Source: Candidatus Methylospira mobilis
GTDB lineage: Bacteria; Pseudomonadota; Gammaproteobacteria; Methylococcales; Methylococcaceae
Direction of reading: 5' to 3'
Assembly (NCBI RefSeq): GCF_009498235.1
Contig: NZ_CP044205.1
Span: 2,419,389 to 2,483,388 of the forward strand
Length of the DNA stretch: 64,000 nucleotides
Part shown: positions 34,592 to 43,106 of the stretch, piece after piece
How positions within the stretch are numbered: position 1 is the stretch's first letter
Layout: each line of letters opens with the position of its first letter
Translations under genes and position numbers: made by a program
Notes under the pieces: model-generated
The model's input: only the letters and a program-made list of their open reading frames with translations
Databases searched by the model: none
Told to the model about the DNA's origin: nothing

Positions 34592-34936
34592 ATGAAAAAA
34601 AATGATAAAAATTCTTTTACCGTACTGGTAGGCGCTGGCGTTATGACTGCTTTTGTTGCTCCGACGGCAACCGCCGAAAACAACCCTTTTGCACTTAACG
34701 ATCTTTCCGGTAACACCATGCACGTTGCGGCAGCCAACACGCAAATGAAATGCGGACAAGGCAAATGTGGCGCGGGCATGATGAAACAAGGCGCACAACA
34801 AGCCAATAAACCCGCGCCTACGCCACCCCAGAATGCCAATACGGGAACCGCCGCCAACACAACGACCGGGGGTAATGCCGCCTCGCCCGCCACCCAGCAA
34901 ACACCCCCCGTAAAAAATCAATCCAACCCGAAATAA
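34592..34936 (+). CDS. HvfA-like metallophore-type precursor peptide with MKCGQGKCG motif
   Basis: The 114-residue protein has a signal peptide (VLVGAGVMTAFVAPTATA), then NPFALNDLSGNTMHVA, then the motif MKCGQGKCGAGMM (Cys54, Cys59), then a disordered Pro/Thr/Asn tail. The order signal peptide, NPF-x-L-x-x-L-S, then (E/Q)GKCG repeats is the pattern I know from HvfA-type and DUF692-associated secreted copper-binding peptides. In those an MNIO enzyme modifies EGKCG cysteines. No hvfB/hvfC pair lies next to it; the nearest MNIO gene is the damaged mbnB at 14527. ATG 34592 follows GAGGAG. Confidence 0.7.
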   Translation: MKKNDKNSFTVLVGAGVMTAFVAPTATAENNPFALNDLSGNTMHVAAANTQMKCGQGKCGAGMMKQGAQQANKPAPTPPQNANTGTAANTTTGGNAASPATQQTPPVKNQSNPK

Positions 34937-35020
34937 TGAAAAAATGTTTATGCAGGCAATTACATGCACCGGCCTGAAACATTAACTGTAGACAATATAC
35001 AACATAGGAGTACAGCTATT

Positions 35021-35758
35021 ATGAATATTATTGCCGGCAACACGCAGGAACAGCTCGTCATGAACCTGGACCTGGAACCACATGTCCTAAAACTGATTTC
35101 CGATGAAGGTACTGGCTGGTCTTTAGACTATGCTCTCAAGGTTGAAAAGGAATATCGCGCCTTCCTTATTCTGCACCTGCGCTATCCCAATGCCACTCAC
35201 ATTCCAACCAAAAGCATAGACACTTTCTGGCATACGCATATCCTTGACACAATAAAGTACATGGAAGACTGCGATGCTATTTTCGGCCATTACTTCCATC
35301 ACTTTCCCTATATGGGTTTACGCGGCGAATCCGATGCGGAGTTCGCCGCGGTATCCTTCAACAATACCGTCAACCTGTTCCAAAGCGAGTTCGGAATTGA
35401 CATTAGTGTGCGCGACAGCTCACCCAGGGTAAGCGCGGCAAACTGCAGCGGTAATTGCTCAGGCAATTGCAGCGGTAATGTTACCCCGCATAAAAAGTCT
35501 TCCGCTATCCGGGTCCATGCAAATCAAAAACCCGCCAAGCCGGTTTCAGCAAATTGCAGCGGCAACTGTTCGGGCAACTGTAGCGGAAGTATTCATCAGC
35601 AGCAAAAACCCGCCCACAAGGAAATAAATACGCACCATTCTGCAACCGGGCTGACCACGGCAAATTGCAGTGGTAACTGCTCCGGCAATTGCAGCGGCAG
35701 TATTTACAGAGACCGCCCGTCTCTTGCAGGTTTTATGAATACCCACCGCGTTCAATAA
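35021..35758 (+). CDS. WHTHIL-domain (GRDP-like) protein with three (NCSG)3 cysteine repeat blocks
   Basis: The protein has 245 residues from ATG 35021 (TAGGAG eleven bases before; a start at 34964 is less likely). Residues 1-130 match the glycine-rich-domain-protein-like family: DTFWHTHILDTIKYMEDCD then FGHYFHHFP, rich in potential metal-binding His. Residues 141-152, 178-189 and 215-226 each read NCSGNCSGNCSG, separated by basic linkers. The three blocks use different synonymous codons, so selection is on the peptide. There is no signal peptide. Cys every fourth residue suggests multi-copper binding or a modified (RiPP-like) substrate. It is the last gene of the copper-storage run. Confidence 0.75.
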   Translation: MNIIAGNTQEQLVMNLDLEPHVLKLISDEGTGWSLDYALKVEKEYRAFLILHLRYPNATHIPTKSIDTFWHTHILDTIKYMEDCDAIFGHYFHHFPYMGLRGESDAEFAAVSFNNTVNLFQSEFGIDISVRDSSPRVSAANCSGNCSGNCSGNVTPHKKSSAIRVHANQKPAKPVSANCSGNCSGNCSGSIHQQQKPAHKEINTHHSATGLTTANCSGNCSGNCSGSIYRDRPSLAGFMNTHRVQ

Positions 35759-35834
35759 AGACAAAAAGCTAAAGTCGTTGGGCCCAAACCCCGTTAATGA
35801 CGGATTTGAGGCCACAAATCTCCAATGCCGTTAG

Positions 35835-35875
35835 TTACCCGGCCCCATCTCCCTTTGGGAAAGGGGGCCGGGTAA
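35835..35875. repeat. Extragenic palindromic repeat
   Basis: TTACCCGGCCCC (35835-35846) pairs with GGGGCCGGGTAA (35864-35875) across a CCCTTTGGGA-containing loop. This is a 12-bp stem of a type widespread between genes in proteobacteria. It may also serve as a transcript end for the copper-storage run. The remainder of 35759-36115 holds no gene that I can support. Confidence 0.7.
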
Positions 35876-36115
35876 GGACAGAAAGCGCTGTTTCACACCA
35901 AAATACCGTTGATAAATAAGATACTTTTACATCATCCAGCGGAAGAGCAGACATGGAGATACCTCCTGCTCTGCGAGGCATGCCTCCTGGCTTATGGCAT
36001 TGCATCCAAACAAACCTGCTCATTTTATACAACCTGCAACTTTGGCATAGCGCCTAAATGCATTTGGATAAACGAAACTGGAAAAGCGCATAATAAAGCG
36101 TCCCGGCCGACTTCG

Positions 36116-36742
36116 TCAGGTTCCAGGAAATGTCAGCACGACGACGACAACCGGAATAGTCAATACGACAGCGGCTACCAGTAAAGAGAGCAGAGCTGCA
36201 TTATTCTTCATGGAAACACCATCTTCAGCAGATTTCTTCCCCAGATTGATGTTAAAGTCGCGGTGTTTATGGAATAAGCTTTCTATTTCATTCAGAATGC
36301 GCTGATTGCTCATCAACAACTTATACGCCTGATCGCTTTTATTTTCATTTGAGAGAGCAAGCACCTTTCCGCTCATGTCATCGTATTCGGCAAGCGCCTG
36401 ATAATCTTCCTGTAAAAGACGGCGATCCTCCTCATTGAAAACAAGCGGTTCATAATCATTCAGATAGCCGTCAATTTTTGTGCGCGATTCTGTTATCATG
36501 GACATGACAACGGACATGCCACCACTGCCGCTTTGAGCGACACGCTGACAAACAATGAGTTGCAGTTTGGTAATTTCCAGTAATGCCGCATCCAATACCA
36601 CTACGCTCGGCAGCGAATTGGAAAGCGCGTAATTGGCTTCTTTATATACACGGCTCGTCTGATACTGATTGAATCCGAAAAAACCCAACAACCAAATCAA
36701 AACCCAGCCGCCAAGCAGAAAAATACGTGATTTAACATTCAT
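36116..36742 (-). CDS. Sensor-only chemoreceptor fragment (4HB-MCP domain without signalling tail)
   Basis: The 208-residue protein has an N-terminal membrane helix (IFLLGGWVLIWLLGFFGF), a four-helix-bundle ligand domain and a second helix (LLSLLVAAVVLTIPVVVVVL), after which it stops. Its N-terminal half resembles the chemoreceptor at 56570-58471 ([20 protein letters not shown]). HAMP and methyl-accepting regions are missing. It is either a truncated receptor gene or a membrane sensor with no output domain. No downstream remnant of the missing half was seen. Confidence 0.7.
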   Translation of the reverse strand: MNVKSRIFLLGGWVLIWLLGFFGFNQYQTSRVYKEANYALSNSLPSVVVLDAALLEITKLQLIVCQRVAQSGSGGMSVVMSMITESRTKIDGYLNDYEPLVFNEEDRRLLQEDYQALAEYDDMSGKVLALSNENKSDQAYKLLMSNQRILNEIESLFHKHRDFNINLGKKSAEDGVSMKNNAALLSLLVAAVVLTIPVVVVVLTFPGT

Positions 36743-36976
36743 AGTTTGATTCCTTGATGGTTTTGACTTTACAGCGCGACCCGATCTGAACTATCAAAAG
36801 ACGACCGTCTCAGGTCGAAGCGAGTCTCCAACGAAATATTCGCTAACGTTATCTCAATTTTGGCCGAAGTGGATATTTTATGTTTCAATACACGAGTTGA
36901 ACATATATAATGATTTATTATATACAATAAGTCAACATGACACAGAAGCCATACACTGGAGCCTTGGGAGGGTTTA

Positions 36977-37423
36977 ATGCCGGAACTTCTCGACCAAATA
37001 GTCAATCTGGTAATACATTCCCTGGTGTTATTTTCCAGTCTGGGTATTTTTGTGCTAACGCTGAATGCTCGCTACATCCACGCCGTATTTCTATTAAGAG
37101 GCGTTCATGGTGAATTAAAAACCTGCCAGAAATCCGCAGCGCTGGAAATGGAATTGAATTCGCTGATTTACCGGTGCCGGTTATTGAAGTGGAGTTTCGT
37201 GCTGATTCTGTGCAGCGCAATGAGCAGCTGCATTTTCTTGATGAGTTCCATTTTTTTCCGCATGATTGACAACACACACATCGAAACCTTGATTGTTTCA
37301 ATTGTCGCCAGTGTTTTCTTTATTCTAAGTTCAATGATTTTACTATTAATGGAAGTGATATCGTCTTTTAAAGATACATTAATACACATTGGTCACATTG
37401 AGATAACGCAGGAAAGTCAGTAA
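36977..37423 (+). CDS. DUF2721-type small membrane protein
   Basis: The 148-residue protein has three hydrophobic segments: one near the N-terminus (LVIHSLVLFSSLGIFVLTL) and two adjacent ones in the C-terminal half. Between them is the charged stretch LNARYIHAVFLLRGVHGEL. This layout and the region around ARY..A resemble DUF2721. Function is unknown. GGAGGG lies before ATG 36977. The gene is convergent with the DMT transporter gene that follows. Confidence 0.7.
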   Translation: MPELLDQIVNLVIHSLVLFSSLGIFVLTLNARYIHAVFLLRGVHGELKTCQKSAALEMELNSLIYRCRLLKWSFVLILCSAMSSCIFLMSSIFFRMIDNTHIETLIVSIVASVFFILSSMILLLMEVISSFKDTLIHIGHIEITQESQ

Positions 37424-37441
37424 GTCCGTTTTGTAGCTCGG

Positions 37442-38497
37442 TCAGTGATCGTGCCGGTGATGCGCATCCGGGAAGTGCCGGTGGCTATGGTTCAGCGGTG
37501 TGTGATCATGAAGATGACTATGCTTGACGCCTGAAGGAACAGGTTGGACATGGCCATGCAGATGGTGTTCGTCGTGTACATGTTCATGCTCATGGGTCAT
37601 CGCTTCATGACGATGCAAGTGGCTATGCTGTTCGCTCAGATGCAGCAGAACGCCCAGCACCATCAGCATTCCCGCCGCCAGCAATTGCAAGGTAATGGTT
37701 TCGCCCAGCACCACGACTGCGAGCACCGCGCCGAAGAACGGCGCAACCGAGAAATAGGCTCCGGTTCTCGCAGTACCCAGACGGCGGAGGCCGACGACAA
37801 ACAGGACCAGGCTTACGCCGTAAGCGCACAGGCCCAAAGTCAACGCTGCGCCCATTTCCAGAGCAGGCGGCCATGTGGCGCCCTGCGAAAAGGCCAGACC
37901 CAGATTAGCCGTACCGGCCACCATCCCCTTAACCGCGGCTATCCAGGCGGCATCGGCGTGCGCGACATGACGCGTAAAATTATTATCCAAACCCCAGGCC
38001 AGACAGGCGGTCAATATCAGCAGAACAGGCGGGAGGCTATCGAAACGCGCCTGATCCTCCGGCCAGCTGAGCACCGCGGCGCCGGCCACTATAAAAAGCA
38101 TGCCCAATACCAAACGCCGGTCGAAGTTTTCCCGAAAAACAAACCAGGCCAGCAAAGCGGTAAAAACCCCCTCGGCATTGAGCAGCAAGGAAGCTCCGGC
38201 AGCCGGCATCCGGTTAAGCCCCCACAATAACAGCACCGGCGCGGCAATGCCGCCCGCGCCTATTCCACCGGTAAACCATAACCATTCGCTGCCGCTGAGT
38301 TTGACGCGCAAGCCGCCGCGAATGCATAGATAGACACTCAGCCCCAACCCGGAGCCCAGGTAAAGCAAGCCGGCCAGCAACCAGGGATCGACACTGAGCA
38401 ACAGCCGCTTGGCCAGCGGCGTGCCGGCGCCAAACAGAAAAGCCGCCGTCAACGCGGCAATCACGCCGGGTTCACGAATTCCATACAGTCGTTTCAT
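37442..38497 (-). CDS. EamA/DMT-family transporter with a histidine-rich C-terminal tail
   Basis: The 351-residue protein has ten predicted membrane helices in two EamA repeats (FGAGTPLAKRLLLSVDPWLL and ACLAWGLDNNFTRHVAHAD). About 65 residues at the C-terminus are packed with His (for example HSHLHRHEAMTHEHEHVHD). The tail is typical of proteins that sense or buffer Zn, Ni or Co. The family exports or imports metabolites or metal-linked solutes, and the substrate cannot be read here. A TonB receptor and a ZnuA-like gene follow nearby, which suggests a zinc- or cobalt-related neighbourhood. Confidence 0.87.
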   Translation of the reverse strand: MKRLYGIREPGVIAALTAAFLFGAGTPLAKRLLLSVDPWLLAGLLYLGSGLGLSVYLCIRGGLRVKLSGSEWLWFTGGIGAGGIAAPVLLLWGLNRMPAAGASLLLNAEGVFTALLAWFVFRENFDRRLVLGMLFIVAGAAVLSWPEDQARFDSLPPVLLILTACLAWGLDNNFTRHVAHADAAWIAAVKGMVAGTANLGLAFSQGATWPPALEMGAALTLGLCAYGVSLVLFVVGLRRLGTARTGAYFSVAPFFGAVLAVVVLGETITLQLLAAGMLMVLGVLLHLSEQHSHLHRHEAMTHEHEHVHDEHHLHGHVQPVPSGVKHSHLHDHTPLNHSHRHFPDAHHRHDH

Positions 38498-38812
38498 CGT
38501 TGGCCTATTTCAAAATACACCGGTTGAATCGGGGCGTCCCAGTCTGCGACATGAGGCCATATGACACAGCTTTCGGTCAAAAACCATAGACAGACCTGTA
38601 ATCGGCTGCATCCCGAATTGCGCCATATATAAATTATCTCAGCAATAGTCTATAAATTAACAGCATAGACGCTACTAAATACGCTGATCAGCACGAGACG
38701 CGGACGCATACTATGGCATTAGTTTTGCTTTTAGTTTCAAAGCGTTTCTGTTAACCAGTAACAAAAAAATTAAACCAGAAACAATAACAGCGCATCGTCC
38801 TCAAGGATAACA
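38498..38812. other. 315-base intergenic region between divergent DMT and TonB receptor genes
   Basis: AT-rich region that must hold promoters in both directions. I see no clear Fur, Zur or sigma-54 box. The receptor has no strong Shine-Dalgarno apart from AAGGA shortly before its ATG. Confidence 0.35.
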
Positions 38813-41296
38813 ATGAAAACCACTCCCATACTCATCGCCGGCAGATCACGAAAACTGTCCGCGTTTAAATATGCGCCGCTTACCACCGGCCTGATCTTTT
38901 GCGTATTTCTCGAGGCTACGGCGGCCGAAACACAAACGGCAACAGACACGCCACCGGTCAGCTCCGGCAGCGTCAGCCCTAACCCGGATAGTGATAAGTC
39001 ACGCAGTTCAATAGAACAAAATCCGGCAGCCCGCCCGCGAGCGCTCAACACCGGTAACGGCCCCGAAGCAACGGCAGAGCAAGATTCTCCCGTTTCCGCA
39101 AATACAGTGCCGGACAAACCCATGGGGTTGCAATCATTAGACACGGTCAGCGTAAAGGGACGTGCCGACATACAGGGGCGCGCCAATGATTTAACCGGGA
39201 TAGCCTCCTCGGCCTCGCAGGGCGAAGTGAGCAACGACGACATCAAATACCGCCCGACATCGCGCACCGGCGAAATCATCGAAGTGGTTCCCGGCATGAT
39301 CTCCACCCAGCACAGCGGCACCGGCAAGGCCAATCAATACTTCCTGCGCGGCTTCAACTTGGATCACGGCACCGATTTTACCACCTGGGTCGACGGCATC
39401 CCGATGAATCTGCGCTCCAATGCGCACGGTCAGGGCTACATGGACCTGAACAGTCTGATTCCGGAAATGGTGGAGAAAATCGAGTTCGGCAAAGGCCCCT
39501 ATTACGCCGATCAGGGCGATTTTTCATCGGCGGGCTACGCGCGCATGACTACCAAGAACAAGGTCACCGGCTTCAATAACGACAGCGACTACGGTTATGC
39601 GAAGTTCGAAGGCGGCATGTTCGATTATTACCGCGCGTTGTTCGCCAACTCCAATCCTGTCGGCATCGGCGATCTGTTGTACGCCTTGGAATACACCGGT
39701 TATAACGGCCCTTGGACCGTATCCGAGAACAGCAACAAATACAACGGAATGCTGAAATACAGCTTCGGCGAGCAGGACTGGCGGGTCGCCTTCAACGGCA
39801 AGGCTTATTACAGCCACTGGGTCGCCACCAACCAGATTCCGCTCGCCGGCCTCGGCCAGTCGCTCAGTCCCACCTGCTGCGATATCAACGGCGCGAACGG
39901 CGTCGGCGGCGACGGGCGTTACGGTTCGATGAATCCGACCGATGGCGGCGTCACCAACCGCTACAGCGGCTCGGTGAATGCCTGGAGCCGGGGCGACAAC
40001 TACAAGAATGAGATGAACCTTTACGCGCTTTATTACAATCTGGATTTGTTTTCCGATTTTACCTATTTTTCCGCCAACCCGATTCAGGGCGACCAGGTGC
40101 ATCAGCAGGAACGGCGTGTCCAGGCCGGCGGCAATGCCGAACAAACCTGGCTTCACAAGCTGTACGGCTTCGACATGGAAAACAAACTCGGCGTCCAGCT
40201 TCGCTACGACGGCATACGCAACCTCGGCGTCAGCAATACTTATAATCAGCAGCCGGTGGCGAACAACTCATATCTGCCGCCTTCGCTGTATAATGTCGAC
40301 GAAACCAGTCTGTGGGTTTACGCACAGAACGAAACGCGCTGGACTGATAAAGTCCGCAGCATCGTTTCCGGACGTAGTGATACCTTCTGGTTCAACGTAC
40401 AGAGTATTACCCCAGGGTTTCAATACAACGCGCAAAACTCGGGTACTACCGCAGCCACGGCCTTGAGTCCGAAATTCAATTTGATTTTCGGGCCATGGGC
40501 GGAAACCGAAGCGTTCATCAACAGCGGTTACAGCTACCACTCCAACGACGCGCGCGGCACCGTGATTCACTATAACCCGGACGGCACGGCGGCCACGCCG
40601 GTAACGCCGCTGTCCTGGTCGCGCGGCGCTGAAACCGGGATTAGAACGCAGTACATCCCGCACCTGAACACCACCCTGGCGGTCTGGTATCTGCAAATGA
40701 GCGGAGAACTGGTGTTCGAGGGCGATACCGGCACCACGGCGGAAACCGGCGGCACCAACCGCTACGGCGTCGAGTGGACAAACTACTACAAGCCGCTGGA
40801 CTGGCTGACATTGGACGCCGACTTTGCGTTTACCAGTTCCCGCTATCAGAGCCTCCAGGACCCCGGCTGCGTTGCCGGCACCACCAACATTCCCGCCAAC
40901 GGCTGCGGCAGCGGCTATTCCGTTCCCAATGCTGTAGGACGCGTCATCACCGCGGGCGCGCAAATCGACCTGCCGGAAGGCTATTTTGCCAGTCTGCGGC
41001 TGAGAAGCTTCGGACAGGATGCGCTCAATAATAACGCGACTGCATGGCTGGGCAATACCAATATCGTCAATTTCGGCGCCGGCTGGCATAACGAGCGCGT
41101 CAAAATAGAAGTGGATATCTTTAACTTGTTAAACTCGCAGGCAAACGATATTGCCTACTGGTATCAATACGGTCTTTGCAATACGTTCAGCAACAATAAT
41201 CAATGCGCCGGCGGCAATGTAACGCAATACAACGGCGCCACGTTCCATCCGATACAACCGCGCATGGTCAGGGCGGGAATCACGGTAAATTTCTAA
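38813..41296 (+). CDS. TonB-dependent receptor, putative metal or metallophore uptake
   Basis: The outer-membrane protein has 827 residues. A long N-terminal Ser/Pro-rich segment precedes the TonB-box region (LDTVSVKGRAD). A plug follows with GKANQYFLRGFNLDHGTDF and NAHGQGYMDLNSLIPE, then a barrel ending GITVNF. It belongs to a different receptor group from the two MbnT-like proteins in this window and has no STN domain. The substrate is unknown. A ZnuA-like binding protein, an FtsX-type ABC transporter and the His-tailed DMT protein on either side suggest zinc or another divalent metal. Confidence 0.85.
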   Translation: MKTTPILIAGRSRKLSAFKYAPLTTGLIFCVFLEATAAETQTATDTPPVSSGSVSPNPDSDKSRSSIEQNPAARPRALNTGNGPEATAEQDSPVSANTVPDKPMGLQSLDTVSVKGRADIQGRANDLTGIASSASQGEVSNDDIKYRPTSRTGEIIEVVPGMISTQHSGTGKANQYFLRGFNLDHGTDFTTWVDGIPMNLRSNAHGQGYMDLNSLIPEMVEKIEFGKGPYYADQGDFSSAGYARMTTKNKVTGFNNDSDYGYAKFEGGMFDYYRALFANSNPVGIGDLLYALEYTGYNGPWTVSENSNKYNGMLKYSFGEQDWRVAFNGKAYYSHWVATNQIPLAGLGQSLSPTCCDINGANGVGGDGRYGSMNPTDGGVTNRYSGSVNAWSRGDNYKNEMNLYALYYNLDLFSDFTYFSANPIQGDQVHQQERRVQAGGNAEQTWLHKLYGFDMENKLGVQLRYDGIRNLGVSNTYNQQPVANNSYLPPSLYNVDETSLWVYAQNETRWTDKVRSIVSGRSDTFWFNVQSITPGFQYNAQNSGTTAATALSPKFNLIFGPWAETEAFINSGYSYHSNDARGTVIHYNPDGTAATPVTPLSWSRGAETGIRTQYIPHLNTTLAVWYLQMSGELVFEGDTGTTAETGGTNRYGVEWTNYYKPLDWLTLDADFAFTSSRYQSLQDPGCVAGTTNIPANGCGSGYSVPNAVGRVITAGAQIDLPEGYFASLRLRSFGQDALNNNATAWLGNTNIVNFGAGWHNERVKIEVDIFNLLNSQANDIAYWYQYGLCNTFSNNNQCAGGNVTQYNGATFHPIQPRMVRAGITVNF

Positions 41297-41573
41297 TCAG
41301 CCCCGCCAATACAACTGCGGGATATGCCGACTCATTTAAGCCATATCCCGCATTAAATACGGGTTCCCATCGGGAAAAATCACAGGAGCAATTGCAATAT
41401 ATTGATATATTGCAATTAATTAAAATGATAAAGTCAGGCATGAATTATGCTTATACTGGTAGTTCGCTGGTAAAGAAAAATCATTCATTCCATCGTAGAT
41501 ATGACTGTTGTTCAAGGAAAAGCCCATGAACATGTCGTTGATTATTTTAATTTAAATAAACTTTGAGGTTCAG

Positions 41574-41963
41574 ATGAGAAAAACCAATTTATTGCGTGCA
41601 CTATCGATTTTGTTCTTTTTGTCTATAAGCAATATAAGCTTCGCCGGCGGACGCTATGAAGATCCACCAGACGGTCTGGTGGAGGTTTACGGTCTCTCAC
41701 AACAAATTCTGCAAGCATTGGATGCAGGCGATAATGCCAAAGCATTGGAAATCGTTAAGCAGGCGCGCAAAATTGCACTCGATTCCTACAAGGAAAAAAG
41801 CTCAATGCCTATGCAAATTGCCAGCTCCGGCATGAAGGAAGCACGAAACGCGTTGGAAGCCAATCCGGCAGACGTTGCCAAAGCCAAACAGGAAGTTCAG
41901 CATGCCTATGAGAAACTGAGCAGTGAAATAGAATATTACAAAAAAGAAGGCAAAATAAAATAA
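41574..41963 (+). CDS. Small secreted helical protein of unknown function
   Basis: The 129-residue protein has a clear signal peptide (LLRALSILFFLSISNISFA, cleavage before GGRYEDPP). Its mature part is all-helical, with Lys/Glu/Ala-rich segments that look like a small four-helix bundle. GAGG precedes ATG 41574. No family is recognised. It lies 277 bases after the TonB receptor on the same strand and may be linked with metal uptake. Confidence 0.72.
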   Translation: MRKTNLLRALSILFFLSISNISFAGGRYEDPPDGLVEVYGLSQQILQALDAGDNAKALEIVKQARKIALDSYKEKSSMPMQIASSGMKEARNALEANPADVAKAKQEVQHAYEKLSSEIEYYKKEGKIK

Positions 41964-42136
41964 ACCGCTCACGCGGTTTGCGTACAGCCGGCCCTGAATA
42001 CGGGGGCCGGCTTTCATCGATACTAATGCAATAGAAACTATTCCACCGCAGCTCTTGTAACCAAAAAGAAACGCTGTAACCCGTGTCCATACAGGCCTCG
42101 GCAGTTTTCCAGCTCGCCATCCCCGATAAGTTGCAC

Positions 42137-43093
42137 TCAATTAAACACGGGACTGAGATTTTCTATATTTCGCCGCATCACCGACAGGAAATCGCCCTGC
42201 TCCGGCCTGTTCGCGCAAGGATCGAACACTGCGTTTTTAATTCCCAGGCTGTTCAGCCGTTCCGTAATCGGGCTATCCGGCAGACTTTCCCAGATCATCC
42301 ATTGCGCATGATGGTTTTTCATCAGCTGCTGCATATTTTTCCATTCGTCTTCCGCTGGCATTTCATTCGCTTCCCAGTGCACGCTCTTTAGATTCAAACC
42401 ATAGCGTCTGGCCAGATATTGATAAACGGGATGAGATGCGAACAGCGGACGTGTTTGATTACTCGCGACCAAACGCCTGAGCTCATCATCCAACTGCCGC
42501 AAATCGGCCTGCAAACTTTGCAGGTTATGCGTGATTTCCGTTTTTAAACCCGGATATTTTTTAATCGCAACGCTGGCAAGCGCATCGGCCTGTTGCTCAG
42601 CCTGGGTAAAATCAAGCCAGGTCGTAAAAGCGGTTCCTGCGTGGGAATGTTCGCCGTCCGGACCATGGCTGTGAATAATCGCATCGTCAATCACGATATA
42701 ACTGTTTTTAAAGCCAGCCGAGGTATCCACCAGCTTCAGCCTGGATAACGCCACTTTCGGCAACCATTTTTCATAATCTGCGCCATTCAGGACCACGAGC
42801 CCGGCTTTCTGCATCAACGCGATGGCCGGAAAGGAGGGTTTCCAGAAAGCCGGGTCCTGATCGGGGGGAACAGGTAAATCAACGCGGGCATGGCTCCCGA
42901 ACAACCGCTCCGCAAAATAAACCAGCGGATAATTGCTTGCCACAATGTCGGGCACAGGCCCGGTTCCTGCTAACCCATCCGCATTGGCCACCGCTCCCTG
43001 CGCAGACAGCAGCAGGGCCGCGCAACAATTCAGTAATGTTTTACCTAGGTGCGTACTTTTTAAAGCACGCTGCATATTTAAGGAATGGCGCAT
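42137..43093 (-). CDS. ZnuA-like metal ABC transporter substrate-binding protein
   Basis: The 318-residue periplasmic protein has the cluster A-I fold: IVASNYPLVYFAERL, LNGADYEKWLPK, a His-rich loop (IIHSHGPDGEHSHAG) before TTWLD, and SHPVYQYLARRYGL. These His and acidic residues are the usual Zn/Mn ligands. It is the last gene of a minus-strand run with an FtsX-type permease and an ABC ATPase instead of the standard ZnuB/ZnuC, an unusual pairing. Zinc is the likely ligand by family. Confidence 0.85.
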   Translation of the reverse strand: MRHSLNMQRALKSTHLGKTLLNCCAALLLSAQGAVANADGLAGTGPVPDIVASNYPLVYFAERLFGSHARVDLPVPPDQDPAFWKPSFPAIALMQKAGLVVLNGADYEKWLPKVALSRLKLVDTSAGFKNSYIVIDDAIIHSHGPDGEHSHAGTAFTTWLDFTQAEQQADALASVAIKKYPGLKTEITHNLQSLQADLRQLDDELRRLVASNQTRPLFASHPVYQYLARRYGLNLKSVHWEANEMPAEDEWKNMQQLMKNHHAQWMIWESLPDSPITERLNSLGIKNAVFDPCANRPEQGDFLSVMRRNIENLSPVFN

Positions 43094-43106
43094 AATAATA
43101 ATACCC

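Noticed and set aside
35441-35698. Regular DNA repeats as a possible CRISPR array
   Set aside because: They are in-frame codons for NCSG units with varying synonymous bases inside a coding gene; no spacers or cas genes.
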